From an uncultured Prevotella sp. (lineage in GTDB: Bacteria > Bacteroidota > Bacteroidia > Bacteroidales > Bacteroidaceae): a stretch of 37,668 bases of DNA. A program made the position numbers and the translations under genes. Below, in pieces: positions 15,064-23,145 of the stretch. The notes below the pieces were generated by a model. That model had not been told where the DNA came from. It worked only from the letters and a program-made list of their open reading frames with translations, and did no database searches. The stretch covers positions 1 through 37,668 of the forward strand of contig CAJONO010000217.1 of the NCBI GenBank assembly GCA_905235905.1. The letters run 5' to 3'. The first letter of the stretch is position 1; each line of letters begins with the position of its first letter.

Positions 15064-16131
15064 ATGACTTTATATCCTAAGCTTATCATGGATGCCCTCG
15101 CTACGGTGATGTATGCGGGCACTAAGAAGAACCTGGTGGAGAGCGGTATGGTGGTCGACACACCAAGTATTAATGGCATGAAGGTGCGTGTGGTGCTTGA
15201 GTTTCCTCGCGACACCGACCCCTTCCTCAAGTCGACGGTCAAGGCTGCCGAAGCGGCCATTCACTACCAAGTGTCGAACGAGGTCGAGGTGGAGATTGTC
15301 ACTGAGTTCAAGTCGAAGGCTCGCCCCAAGGACGAGAAGCTGCTGCCTCAGGTAAAGAACATCATTGCCGTGAGTTCGGGCAAGGGTGGGGTGGGAAAGA
15401 GCACCGTCGCTGCCAATCTTGCCATTGCCTTAGCCCGGCTTGGCTATAAGGTGGGACTGCTTGATACCGACATCTTCGGCCCCTCGGTGCCCAAGATGTT
15501 TCATGTGGAGGATGCCAATCCTTATGCTGTCGAGATAGATGGCCGTAATTTGATAGAACCTATCGAGAAATATGGCGTGAAGCTCCTGTCCATCGGTTTC
15601 TTCGTCAGCCCTGACACGGCTACTCTTTGGCGCGGAGGAATGGCCACCAACGCCCTGAAGCAGCTGCTTGCCGATGCCAACTGGGGCGAACTCGACTATT
15701 TTATCCTCGACACTCCGCCGGGCACCAGCGATATTCACCTCACTCTTCTGCAGACGCTCACCATTACAGGCGCCGTCATCGTGTCGACTCCCCAGCAGGT
15801 AGCTTTGGCCGATGCCCGGAAGGGTATCGACATGTATCGTAACGAGAAGGTGAATGTGCCTATCCTTGGACTCATTGAGAACATGGCGTGGTTCACGCCT
15901 GCCGAATTGCCCGGTAACCGTTACTACATTTTCGGTCGCGAAGGCTGTAAGAAGCTGGCCGAGGAGATGCAGGTGCCCCTGCTGGCTCAGATTCCATTGG
16001 TGCAGAGCATTTGCGAGAGTGGCGACCAGGGTGAGCCGGCAGCTCTCAGCAGCGACACAGCAACCGGCCTTGCCTTCATTAATTTGGCGCAGTCGGTTGT
16101 CACGGTCGTTAACCGTCGCATCGCCAAATAG
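15064..16131 (+). CDS. Mrp/ApbC-type iron-sulfur cluster carrier ATPase
   Basis: P-loop ATPase of the Mrp/NBP35 family, which carries Fe-S clusters to target proteins in the cytoplasm; 355 residues. The first 85 or so residues are a MIP18/DUF59-type domain. The ATPase follows, with the deviant Walker A GKGGVGKS at 106-113 and the typical DTDIFGPSVPKMF, FFVSPDTATLWRGGMA and LDTPPGTSDIHL blocks. The C-terminal CxxC that bridges the cluster between subunits in most family members is missing: the segment after IENMAWF reads TPAELPGNRYYIFG. I believe this variant is common in Bacteroidetes. No isc or suf genes are nearby. The gene converges on the LytTR regulator across array B. Confidence 0.92.
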   Translation: MTLYPKLIMDALATVMYAGTKKNLVESGMVVDTPSINGMKVRVVLEFPRDTDPFLKSTVKAAEAAIHYQVSNEVEVEIVTEFKSKARPKDEKLLPQVKNIIAVSSGKGGVGKSTVAANLAIALARLGYKVGLLDTDIFGPSVPKMFHVEDANPYAVEIDGRNLIEPIEKYGVKLLSIGFFVSPDTATLWRGGMATNALKQLLADANWGELDYFILDTPPGTSDIHLTLLQTLTITGAVIVSTPQQVALADARKGIDMYRNEKVNVPILGLIENMAWFTPAELPGNRYYIFGREGCKKLAEEMQVPLLAQIPLVQSICESGDQGEPAALSSDTATGLAFINLAQSVVTVVNRRIAK

Positions 16132-16163
16132 GCATTAACAAGTCAATTTTAGTAAGAGGGTCT

Positions 16164-16292
16164 CATTACAAAGTGCTTGTAACGTCATTACAAAGTGCTT
16201 GTAACGTTGTTACAGAGTACTTGTAACGCTATTACATAGTACTTGTAATGGCATTACAAAGGCTTTGTAATAAGACTGTGTGACTTTTGTAA
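16164..16292. repeat. 22-bp-period palindrome array B (TTACAA...TTGTAA type)
   Basis: Five palindromic 17-mers start at 16166, 16188, 16210, 16232 and 16254, exactly 22 bases apart. Units 1 and 2 are identical (TTACAAAGTGCTTGTAA), units 3 and 4 vary inside the core, and unit 5 is a perfect palindrome with 8-base arms (TTACAAAG, G, CTTTGTAA). Spacers are 5 bases. A sixth, half-decayed unit ends in phase at 16292 with TTGTAA. The array fills the gap between the stop codons of mrp and of the converging regulator gene (16296). Function unknown. Confidence 0.88.
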
Positions 16293-16295
16293 CGA

Positions 16296-17036
16296 TTACT
16301 TGCCTAAAAACTTGGTGTTTATATAGGCTTGGAACGCCTCCTTGTAGAGGTCGCCGATGGGAAGATAGGTGTTGGCATCCATAATGACGCGGTTCTTGTT
16401 TACCTCTTGAATCTTGGTGAGGTTGACGATGTATGAGCGGTGTATGCGCATGAAGTTGTCTGGCAGCCTCTCTTCTATTTTCTTCATTGAGAGCAGGGTG
16501 ATGATGGGCTTTGCCTCGCCCTCTATCCATACCTTCAGGTATTCGCTCATGGCCTCGACGTAGCGTATGTCGTGAATGCTCACCTTCACAATGCGGTAGT
16601 CGGTCTTCAGGAAGATGATGTCTGCCTCGCTCTCGCCTTTTTGTTCGGCAGGGGCCGCTGATGTCTGTTCAGGCGTGTTGGGGGCAAGGCGCTCTTTCAG
16701 CCGCTGTGCCGAGCGCTGGAACTCTTGGAGGCCGAAGGGCTTGAGCAGATAGTCGACGGCATTGACGCGGAAGCCCTCGACGGCATATTCCGAATAGGCG
16801 GTGGTGAAGACGACAAGTGGCGGCGTGGCCAGCGACTTCACAAAGTCCATGCCGTTCAGGTCGGGCATGTTAATGTCGCAAAAGATGGCATCTACCATGT
16901 CGTGTTCCAGAAACGACCGTGCTTCCAAGGCACTTTTGCACTTGGCAGCGAGTTCGAGGTAAGGCACCTTACTGATATAAGTGACGAGCTGTTGCAGTGC
17001 GAGCGGCTCGTCGTCGATGGCGAGACAACGAATCAT
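16296..17036 (-). CDS. LytTR-family response regulator
   Basis: DNA-binding response regulator of the LytR/AlgR type, 246 residues. The receiver domain (about 1-115) has the acidic pair Asp8/Asp9, the phosphoacceptor Asp54 (CDINMPDLNG), the Thr of FTTAYSEYAV and the conserved Lys of LLKPF. A short linker rich in Ala, Gln and Glu leads to a LytTR DNA-binding domain (about 140-245) with the typical VEAMSEYLKVW and MRIHRSYIVNL motifs. The start codon overlaps the stop of the kinase gene by four bases (ATGA), so the pair should be translationally coupled. Its targets are unknown; LytTR proteins generally bind paired direct repeats upstream of promoters. Confidence 0.95.
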   Translation of the reverse strand: MIRCLAIDDEPLALQQLVTYISKVPYLELAAKCKSALEARSFLEHDMVDAIFCDINMPDLNGMDFVKSLATPPLVVFTTAYSEYAVEGFRVNAVDYLLKPFGLQEFQRSAQRLKERLAPNTPEQTSAAPAEQKGESEADIIFLKTDYRIVKVSIHDIRYVEAMSEYLKVWIEGEAKPIITLLSMKKIEERLPDNFMRIHRSYIVNLTKIQEVNKNRVIMDANTYLPIGDLYKEAFQAYINTKFLGK

Positions 17037-18250
17037 AGGAATGGAATGTTTAGTTCGACAGTGTACACGCCGGCATTGTCGCTGATGCTGAGTGTGTAGT
17101 TTTGTTCATAGAGCAGGTCGAGTCGTTTGCGCACATTGGCAAGTCCCACGCCGCCTTCCTGCTCTGCTATGTGCGAATTGGGCGCAGGGCTTGGTTCTTC
17201 GGTCTTCGAGTTTCGGCAGGTGAAGTGCAGCTCGTGGGCAAGTACTTCTGCCTTCACCTCAATGAACGACGTGTGCTGATAGCTTACGCCGTGCTTGAAG
17301 GCATTCTCGATGAAGGTGATGAGTATCAGTGGCGGTATCTGGCGGTCGGGCAGTTCTTGGGGCAGGTCGACTGTAATGGTCACTTTCTCCGTATAGCGCA
17401 GTTGCATGAGCGATATATAGTGGCGGATAAAGTCGAATTCCCGGGAGATCGGTACGCTTTGCTTGTTGCCCTCGTAGAGCACGAAGCGCATCATCTTCGA
17501 CAGTTCAACAATCGTCTTCTGTGCCTTTTCGGGATCTATGTCTACAAGGGCATGGATGTTGTTGAGTGTGTTCATGAAGAAGTGCGGATTAATCTGGTAG
17601 CGCAGGTACTCCAGTTGCTGCTCCAGGTTTTGCCGTTCGAGCTCTGCCAGTCGCTTTCGGTCGCTACGGCTACGGTAATAGCCCTTGATGCCGAGGTTTG
17701 CACCAAACATGAGGATGAGCACCATGACGGCAAGTAGGTCGCGCTCGCCAACGATAGGAGGCGGACCGTCGCGATGAAGCTTGTGGGGTGGGCGCTTGTC
17801 TGCCCGTGGTGGCATTTCGTCGGGCATCGTCGGGCGTTCGTCTTCAAATGTCATGGGCTGCGAATCGTCGAAGTGTGGCGGTTGGTGCCCGTCAGACAGC
17901 TCCATAGGCCTGTCGGGCAGAGAGTGATTCCTCTTGTCGAAAGGGCGACTGTTGCATTGGTAAAAGGTGAATGCGGCCAGCACTACGGCCACGACAGAAA
18001 AGTAGGCCATGCGCTTGTGGCCGTGTATCAGCAACGGAGCCAAGAGAAAATTATGGACGAGAAACAGCAACAGATAGACCGAGAACTTGCGCCACACGAG
18101 GAGTATCTCGGTCCAGTTGAACACGGCATTCGAGTCGCTCATGGTACGCACATAAAGACTTAGCAGCGGGGCTGCAAAGAGCAGGCCCCACACTACCAAG
18201 TATGTAATATTCTCCTGTCGAGATTGTTTCATCCAATATGCTCTCTTCAT
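17033..18250 (-). CDS. LytS-type sensor histidine kinase with a Pro/His/acid-rich extracytoplasmic loop
   Basis: Membrane sensor kinase, 405 residues, partner of the LytTR regulator. Four membrane helices are predicted (about 17-35, 53-71, 80-97 and 171-188). With both ends in the cytoplasm, the segment at about 98-170 faces outward; it holds about 15 prolines, five histidines and many Asp/Glu residues, a composition suited to binding metal or cationic ligands. A short coiled coil (200-220) leads to the His_kinase domain, with phosphoacceptor His223 in YQINPHFFMNTL, and an ATPase domain containing FIENAFKHG and GGVGLANVRKRL. ATG at 18232 is an alternative start. It follows the beta-helix lipoprotein gene by 32 bases and is probably in the same transcript. 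Confidence 0.93.
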   Translation of the reverse strand: MKRAYWMKQSRQENITYLVVWGLLFAAPLLSLYVRTMSDSNAVFNWTEILLVWRKFSVYLLLFLVHNFLLAPLLIHGHKRMAYFSVVAVVLAAFTFYQCNSRPFDKRNHSLPDRPMELSDGHQPPHFDDSQPMTFEDERPTMPDEMPPRADKRPPHKLHRDGPPPIVGERDLLAVMVLILMFGANLGIKGYYRSRSDRKRLAELERQNLEQQLEYLRYQINPHFFMNTLNNIHALVDIDPEKAQKTIVELSKMMRFVLYEGNKQSVPISREFDFIRHYISLMQLRYTEKVTITVDLPQELPDRQIPPLILITFIENAFKHGVSYQHTSFIEVKAEVLAHELHFTCRNSKTEEPSPAPNSHIAEQEGGVGLANVRKRLDLLYEQNYTLSISDNAGVYTVELNIPFL

Positions 18251-18282
18251 ATCAATAACGCGTGAAAGAGATTATTATTGTA

Positions 18283-20046
18283 TCAATGCCATCCGTTAAA
18301 ATTGCCGCCTCTCTGATTGCCGCCCATACTGGTGCCGCCGGTATAGCTTGAGAGCGAGACGGTAGAGCCACCGCTGGCAGTGCCGTCGGCAATGCCGATG
18401 CCGCCGAAGTAGGAGGTTCCGCCACTGACACTGACGCCCGACTGGAGCGTGGGCTGCGAACTGCCGGACACCACGATGCCAGAGCCGCCGCTCGATGGGC
18501 TTTGGAACGAGAACACGTTTGTGCCTACGGTCAGTGCATACCATGTGTTGGCGTTCCACGACGATGCCTGATAGCATGACTGCGTGAGTTGCGAACCGTT
18601 CTCCAGACCGCCCACGGCTACGATGGTGCCGCCAGTGACGTAGAGCTTGTAGCCTTCCTCGGTATTGGCATCGATGGCCACTTCGGGCGAGCCAGAGCAG
18701 ACGGCATAGATTACACCGCCCTTTATGTAGCAGTTGCCGTTGGAGTCGATGCCGTCGTTATGCTGGCCGTGGGCATAGATATAGCCGCCGCTGATGGTCA
18801 TCGTGCTCTTCGAATTGACGGCATCGTCGTAGGCGTAGGATGCCACTTCCCCGCCAGTGATGCTGAGCTCTTTCTTCGTCTCGATGCCTTCACCGTTGGT
18901 GCCGCTGGTGCGCACCCAGATTCTTCCACCGCCTACAGTGATGTTGCCGTCGGTCTTGATGCCCTTTGGCGACGAGGTTTTGTTGTTGCTCTTGTACTGT
19001 CCGCCTGTTGTTATAATATAAACGTTGCCGCCATTGATGCAGGCCTCCATGTCTACATTGATTCCCTTGCCTCCCGAGCCGGTGCTCTTCAGCCACAGTT
19101 CGCCGCCGTTCACCGTCAGCGTCGAGTCGGCCTTGATGCCTGCAGCACCTTTCGCCTCGTTGTCGTCGCTGTCATAGGTGCCATTGCCCGTAGTTAGTAC
19201 GGTGGTACGTCCGCCATTCACGATGATGTTACTCTCGCAGTTGATGCCCTTGGCTGCCGCTGCCGATACTTCGATGTTGATAATGCCGCCGTTTATGAAT
19301 ACGCCGTCGTTGGCCTTGATGCCGTGATTGGCGTTCGATTTCACGTAGATGTTGTTGCCCTTGTTTAGCACGATGTAGTCGGCCGAGTGGATACCGTTGC
19401 CCGTGTTGCCGGTAACGCTAAGCGAGCCGCTGCCATTGAAGAGCAGTTTGCCCTTGCAGTAGAGGGCTGCTTTGTGACTGCCGCCGGTGCCGTCGGTCAG
19501 TGTGTTGGTAGTGCCGTCGGCCAATATGACGTAGGCCCGCTTGCTGCTTAGCAGACTCAGTGCCGCAGAGTCGGGATTGGTGATATTGGCTCCGTTGAGC
19601 TTCACCGCATACTTCTTGCTGCCCACAACCGTCAGCGAGCCATTGTCGGTGGTTCCACTCAGCACATAGCACACATTTTTTGTAGAGCCGTGATTGGCTG
19701 TTATGTGACCGGCGTCGACCGTCACCTCCACGCCGTTTCCTGTCTTTGCCACAGGGTTTGCCAAGTCGATAGCGACTTCCGTCGTGAAATCGTTGTTTGC
19801 GAGTATGTCTTCCTCGTCAGGGAAATACTCCGTTGCCACCTCTGTCGGTTCTGCCGTAGTCTTGTCTATTGCAATGTCAAACGTGGTTAGTTCGCCCGTC
19901 GTGGTTGCGCTGCCATTGCCGCCTGCTGCGTTGCCGTTGTTGCTCCATCCGTTGTTGCTGTATCCTTCAAACGGGTCTTCCGCCGTGCAGCTTGTCATTA
20001 CTGCAAGGGATGCAACAAACATTGAAAAAATCATTGTCTTCTTCAT
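18283..20046 (-). CDS. Cthe_2159-like beta-helix lipoprotein, putative carbohydrate-binding
   Basis: A 587-residue predicted lipoprotein. The signal peptide ends in a lipobox with MTSC at Cys20. From about residue 85 to 500 the chain is a run of imperfect repeats rich in Gly and Asn, with motifs such as INGGIINIE, VNGGELWLKS and ITGGEVASYA, as expected for a right-handed parallel beta-helix. The pattern resembles the Cthe_2159 family, whose founder binds polygalacturonate with calcium. The C terminus is Gly/Ser-rich and ends GNFNGWH. It is probably surface-exposed, although the usual acidic surface-export signal after the Cys is only partly matched (TAEDPFE). Gene order (lipoprotein, kinase, regulator) suggests a sensory or output link with the two-component system; that is inference. 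Confidence 0.85.
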   Translation of the reverse strand: MKKTMIFSMFVASLAVMTSCTAEDPFEGYSNNGWSNNGNAAGGNGSATTTGELTTFDIAIDKTTAEPTEVATEYFPDEEDILANNDFTTEVAIDLANPVAKTGNGVEVTVDAGHITANHGSTKNVCYVLSGTTDNGSLTVVGSKKYAVKLNGANITNPDSAALSLLSSKRAYVILADGTTNTLTDGTGGSHKAALYCKGKLLFNGSGSLSVTGNTGNGIHSADYIVLNKGNNIYVKSNANHGIKANDGVFINGGIINIEVSAAAAKGINCESNIIVNGGRTTVLTTGNGTYDSDDNEAKGAAGIKADSTLTVNGGELWLKSTGSGGKGINVDMEACINGGNVYIITTGGQYKSNNKTSSPKGIKTDGNITVGGGRIWVRTSGTNGEGIETKKELSITGGEVASYAYDDAVNSKSTMTISGGYIYAHGQHNDGIDSNGNCYIKGGVIYAVCSGSPEVAIDANTEEGYKLYVTGGTIVAVGGLENGSQLTQSCYQASSWNANTWYALTVGTNVFSFQSPSSGGSGIVVSGSSQPTLQSGVSVSGGTSYFGGIGIADGTASGGSTVSLSSYTGGTSMGGNQRGGNFNGWH

Positions 20047-20133
20047 ATTCGCGTAATCTTTATTGTTTGTAATCTGTCCAATCGAAAATCTTACTATGTA
20101 ACTACCAGTTTTTCACCGTTTTACAGTAGCAGG

Positions 20134-20211
20134 CAACGCTTCCAAGCGTTACGCTGTTGTCACGCTGGGAAACGCGACATCCGCCGTAGAAGTCACGCTG
20201 GGAAGCGTGAC
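20134..20211. repeat. Three REP-like palindromes (GTCACGCTnGGAAGCGTGAC family)
   Basis: AACGCTTCCAAGCGTT (20134-20149), a decayed copy at 20159-20178 (GTCACGCTGGGAAACGCGAC) and a good copy at 20192-20211 (GTCACGCTGGGAAGCGTGAC) followed by CCTACTA. The last differs by one base from the element at 36911-36930, which is followed by the same CCTACTA. They lie between the promoter region and the lipoprotein ATG and could be transcribed as leader hairpins. Confidence 0.82.
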
Positions 20212-20228
20212 CTACTACTTGGACGCTG

Positions 20229-20236
20229 CAAAGGTA
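20229..20236 (-). promoter_or_regulatory. Possible -7 element for the lipoprotein/two-component operon
   Basis: The minus strand reads TACCTTTG, a match to TAnnTTTG, about 180 bases before the lipoprotein start. No -33 box is visible because the terminator hairpin of the upstream gene occupies that place, so this is tentative. Confidence 0.35.
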
Positions 20237-20242
20237 ATAATA

Positions 20243-20282
20243 ATCGGGGCATCCATCGAATTTTTTCAATGGATGCCCCGAT
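20243..20282 (-). terminator. Strong stem-loop after the PpiD gene
   Basis: A perfect 14-bp inverted repeat (ATCGGGGCATCCAT at 20243-20256 with ATGGATGCCCCGAT at 20269-20282) sits 66 bases past the PpiD stop. On the minus strand it is followed by TATTATTA rather than a pure T-run, so termination is likely but not certain. Confidence 0.7.
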
Positions 20283-20348
20283 TTGTTAAGCGAAAATAGC
20301 GGCTATTGATGTATGATTGTAATCCTTTGTAAGGGTATTGGCATTTGT

Positions 20349-22487
20349 TTAGAAGAGCAGCTGATAGCGGTTGTCAACCACTTTTGCCTTCTGGTAAAGT
20401 TCCTGCATGAAGCGGCTTGCGGCTTGCATGGCCTGCTGCTGCAGACGGCTTTCCTCGCTCTTGGCGTTGAAATTTGCATTTTGGCGCTGTGTCTGATCCA
20501 GAACCTGGAAGCAGTATGCACCACCATTGCCTTTCACCACGTTCTTGCTGAACTCACCCTTGCCAGTTGCTGAAACGGCACCGCTCAAAGCAGGTTCGCT
20601 GGCTCCTGTAGCCTGCACGTAGACGGGTGCGGAGAATGTAATCTGAGAAATGGTGTCAATACGTGCGCCCTTGCTCTTGGCCTCGTCGATGCTCTTCACG
20701 CCGTTGAGTTGTTCAGCGAGCTTCTCAAACTTCTTTTCGCGCTGAACTTCCTGTGTGAGCTCGTCCTTCACGCTTTCCCAGTCGCGGTAGCCTTCAGGAT
20801 GAACTTTCGTGAGAGCCACCACCAGCAGACGGTCGTTGTTTCCGCATTCATAGAGGGGCGAGATATTGCCGGGCTTGGCCTCGAATATCCATTTCAAGGC
20901 CTCGCGGGTGGCACGGATGCCAGCCACGCCATGCTCGTAGCTTGCCAGGTCGTTGCGCTCCATAACCTGGAAGCCGAACTCTGCAGCATTCTTTTCCAGG
21001 TCTTCGAGCTTCTTGTTCTCGCTCACGTACTTGCTGAAATTGTTATAAGCGTCAGAGTATGTCTGCTGTGAGAAATCGATGGTGTGCTTGACAATGGCCA
21101 CATCATACTTGTCGACCATTGCCCGGCGGTCTGTCACCTTGACAATCAGGTTGCCCCCCGACAGCTCAATGTTCTTCGTTTCGTTCTTGGCCAGACCGTT
21201 GATGGTGTTGATGATAGTCTTGCTGTCAGCATCGATAACGGGAGAATTCTGGTACTGTGAAGAGACAAGCCATGTCTTTGCATTCTCCTGTCCTAACTTG
21301 CTGGCAATAGAGTCAAACACGCTTCCTGCTTTCAGGGCTGTCATAATGCTGTCGGCAGTCTTGCGGGCAGCATCGATGCTCACGCCACCCACCTGGATAA
21401 CGCTGTATTCGATGGAGTCGGGCATCTGTGTCTTGGCAATCAGCTTCACGACATTGAGCGTATTGTCGCTTTTCGTCTCGAAGGGTGCTGATGTCTGGCC
21501 AACACTCATGGAGTCAAGGCGGCGGGCAATGTCGGTAGGCAGTGCGGCACGGGTGACGGGGAGTCCCTGATAGGCCACCTGCGACTGTGCCTTGCGAACC
21601 ACTTCGGCGGGCGATGTGCCCTCTGTGAGACTCTGGGCGGCTTCGGTCATGGTCTGCATGAGCTCAGCACGGTCCTGCTCGGAAGGCAACACCTGGTAGG
21701 CCACATATTTGATGTCGCGGGTTTCTACCTGCTGCTTGAACATCTCCTTTTTCTCGTTATACTTAGCTTTGAGGTCGGCATCTTCAATCTTCACATCGTT
21801 GTCGTTCACGCCTGAGTAGGGCATGGATGCCAGCAAGATGCTGCTTTCTGTATTCTGGTTGTCGAATGCGGCCTTTGCTGAGATGGGGTTGGACAGGAGG
21901 CTTCCTTGAATCAGCGACTGGTACTTCATGGCCAATGTCTGCTGGCGCAGAGACTTCTCTACCCATTGCCAGTACATGTAGATAGACTGCATCTGGTCAA
22001 GGTATTGGCCACCCTGTGCCCGTGCCGTCTTGTAGTTGTCAAGGAACTGTCTGAGCGACTGTACGTTGAACTTGCGCGTTTGTTCGTCGACGAAAGGAGT
22101 GTTCAAAAGCATGGGATTGGTTCCCTCGACCAGAATGTTCTGCAGTTCTTCATCGGTAACGGTAAGGCCCAGCTTGTTTGCCTCCTTCTCAATGATTTTG
22201 TTCTGAACAAATGTGTTCCACACTTGGTCTTTCATGCGGTTTTGTTCTTCCTCTGTCAGGTTGTCGCGTCCTTGAAGCTTCAACACTTCCTGATACTCGT
22301 TGATGAGTTCCTGAAACTCCTGAACGGAGATTTTTTCACCTAATACCTGGCCTACCTGCTGGCGCTGCTCGTTGTTCGTGGCTTCGCACGAACGGAACAG
22401 CTCTTCAGCAATGAAGGCAAAAAGGGCGAGACCAATCACTGCTACGAGTGCCGGTCCCCAGCTTCTGATTTTTCCAATTGCTGCCAT
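20349..22487 (-). CDS. PpiD/SurA-type periplasmic folding factor (peptidyl-prolyl isomerase)
   Basis: Membrane-anchored chaperone and prolyl isomerase, 712 residues. A single membrane helix (about 11-29) follows a short basic cytoplasmic N terminus, the PpiD layout. A SurA-like N-terminal chaperone part follows (about 45-235, with VGQVLGEKISVQEFQELINEY). Parvulin-type sections begin near 257 (ETRDIKYVAYQVLPSEQD) and near 355 (SIEYSVIQVGGVSIDAARKTAD). The remaining C-terminal region is helical. It should assist proteins emerging from the Sec channel, which fits SecA and the envelope genes nearby. It has its own promoter element at 22542-22549 and ends at a strong hairpin. Whether the parvulin domains are catalytic cannot be judged by eye. 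Confidence 0.9.
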   Translation of the reverse strand: MAAIGKIRSWGPALVAVIGLALFAFIAEELFRSCEATNNEQRQQVGQVLGEKISVQEFQELINEYQEVLKLQGRDNLTEEEQNRMKDQVWNTFVQNKIIEKEANKLGLTVTDEELQNILVEGTNPMLLNTPFVDEQTRKFNVQSLRQFLDNYKTARAQGGQYLDQMQSIYMYWQWVEKSLRQQTLAMKYQSLIQGSLLSNPISAKAAFDNQNTESSILLASMPYSGVNDNDVKIEDADLKAKYNEKKEMFKQQVETRDIKYVAYQVLPSEQDRAELMQTMTEAAQSLTEGTSPAEVVRKAQSQVAYQGLPVTRAALPTDIARRLDSMSVGQTSAPFETKSDNTLNVVKLIAKTQMPDSIEYSVIQVGGVSIDAARKTADSIMTALKAGSVFDSIASKLGQENAKTWLVSSQYQNSPVIDADSKTIINTINGLAKNETKNIELSGGNLIVKVTDRRAMVDKYDVAIVKHTIDFSQQTYSDAYNNFSKYVSENKKLEDLEKNAAEFGFQVMERNDLASYEHGVAGIRATREALKWIFEAKPGNISPLYECGNNDRLLVVALTKVHPEGYRDWESVKDELTQEVQREKKFEKLAEQLNGVKSIDEAKSKGARIDTISQITFSAPVYVQATGASEPALSGAVSATGKGEFSKNVVKGNGGAYCFQVLDQTQRQNANFNAKSEESRLQQQAMQAASRFMQELYQKAKVVDNRYQLLF

Positions 22488-22541
22488 TGTTTTTTTATTG
22501 TTTTTATTGTTTTAATTTTTTTATTTTTCAAATTCAGCCGA

Positions 22542-22549
22542 CAAAATTA
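22542..22549 (-). promoter_or_regulatory. Bacteroidetes promoter for PpiD
   Basis: The minus strand reads TAATTTTG at this position, with GTTG at 22569-22566 upstream as the -33 element (16 bases between). The ATG is 55 bases downstream. Confidence 0.65.
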
Positions 22550-22569
22550 CTAAATTTATATGAAACAAC

Positions 22570-22944
22570 TGCACTTTTTTATGAAAAAATGACATTTTAC
22601 TCGTCTTTCACACCACATTTTCCTTTTTTTTGACGATTGAGTGATGGTGAAAAAATAACTTGGGACGATTAATGGCCTTCAAAATTGTCTGATAAGTATC
22701 CCATACTTTTTGGCAGTTTTGAATCCACTCGTCAGTTATGTAGCTTGGATAAATTCGACTCCACAGCCAAATACTTCCTGCAAAAGACAGGAAGCGAAAA
22801 CAAAGCTTTTCGTCATTTTTGCCTTAGTAATTCATGGGTGACGCTGAAAATGTACCGATGTCTTCCACCCTTTAAGGAACTATTAGTCATGAATATATAT
22901 TCACTTTGACAGTTTTGTTAAATCGTTGATTTACAGTATGTTGC
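22570..22944. other. AT-rich intergenic stretch with no supported gene
   Basis: This stretch lies between the PpiD promoter and array C. The only open frame of note (22685-22909, 74 codons) has no recognisable motif, no promoter element and an unremarkable composition, so I do not call it. It may be the relic of an earlier gene. Confidence 0.5.
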
Positions 22945-23025
22945 AATTCGGTCTAAATTGTGTTTCAATTCATGTTGAATTGCACGATAATTTAAACTTG
23001 ATTGCATCGGAATTCAGCATGAATT
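22945..23025. repeat. 22-bp-period palindrome array C (AATTC...GAATT type)
   Basis: Four 15-mers start at 22945, 22967, 22989 and 23011, exactly 22 bases apart: AATTCGGTCTAAATT, AATTCATGTTGAATT, AATTTAAACTTGATT and AATTCAGCATGAATT. Spacers are 7 bases. The core and period are those of array A at 1489-1613, over 21 kb away. It ends about 60 bases before the Rpn promoter. Confidence 0.8.
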
Positions 23026-23087
23026 TCAAACGTGCTTGCGTGAAGCCCCAAAATGTATGATTATGCAAACGAAAAAGGGCAGAAAAG

Positions 23088-23119
23088 TTTGGCTATTCAA
23101 CGTTTTTTTCTTATTTTTG
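23088..23119 (+). promoter_or_regulatory. Bacteroidetes promoter for the Rpn-family gene
   Basis: TTTG (23088-23091), 20 bases, then TATTTTTG (23112-23119), the best -33/-7 pair in the window. It places the start of transcription after 23119 and so rules out the upstream in-frame ATG at 23053. Confidence 0.75.
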
Positions 23120-23145
23120 CACCCACAACAAAGTTAAAAAGACGT

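Noticed and set aside
16164..16292. Possible CRISPR array
   Set aside because: The spacers are only 5 bases long and the repeats are palindromes at 22-bp period; no cas genes are present. The same applies to the arrays at 1489 and 22945.
16164..16292. Array B as binding sites for the adjacent LytTR regulator
   Set aside because: It lies after the regulator's stop codon, not upstream of a promoter, and LytTR sites are usually paired direct repeats rather than palindromes. It is not excluded, but unsupported.
22685..22909. 74-codon open frame between ppiD and the Rpn gene
   Set aside because: No motif, promoter element or family resemblance. The sequence is AT-rich and a chance open frame is likely.
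23053..23145. Upstream start for the Rpn protein
   Set aside because: A good promoter pair (23088-23119) lies downstream of this ATG, and family members begin at the residues encoded from 23146.
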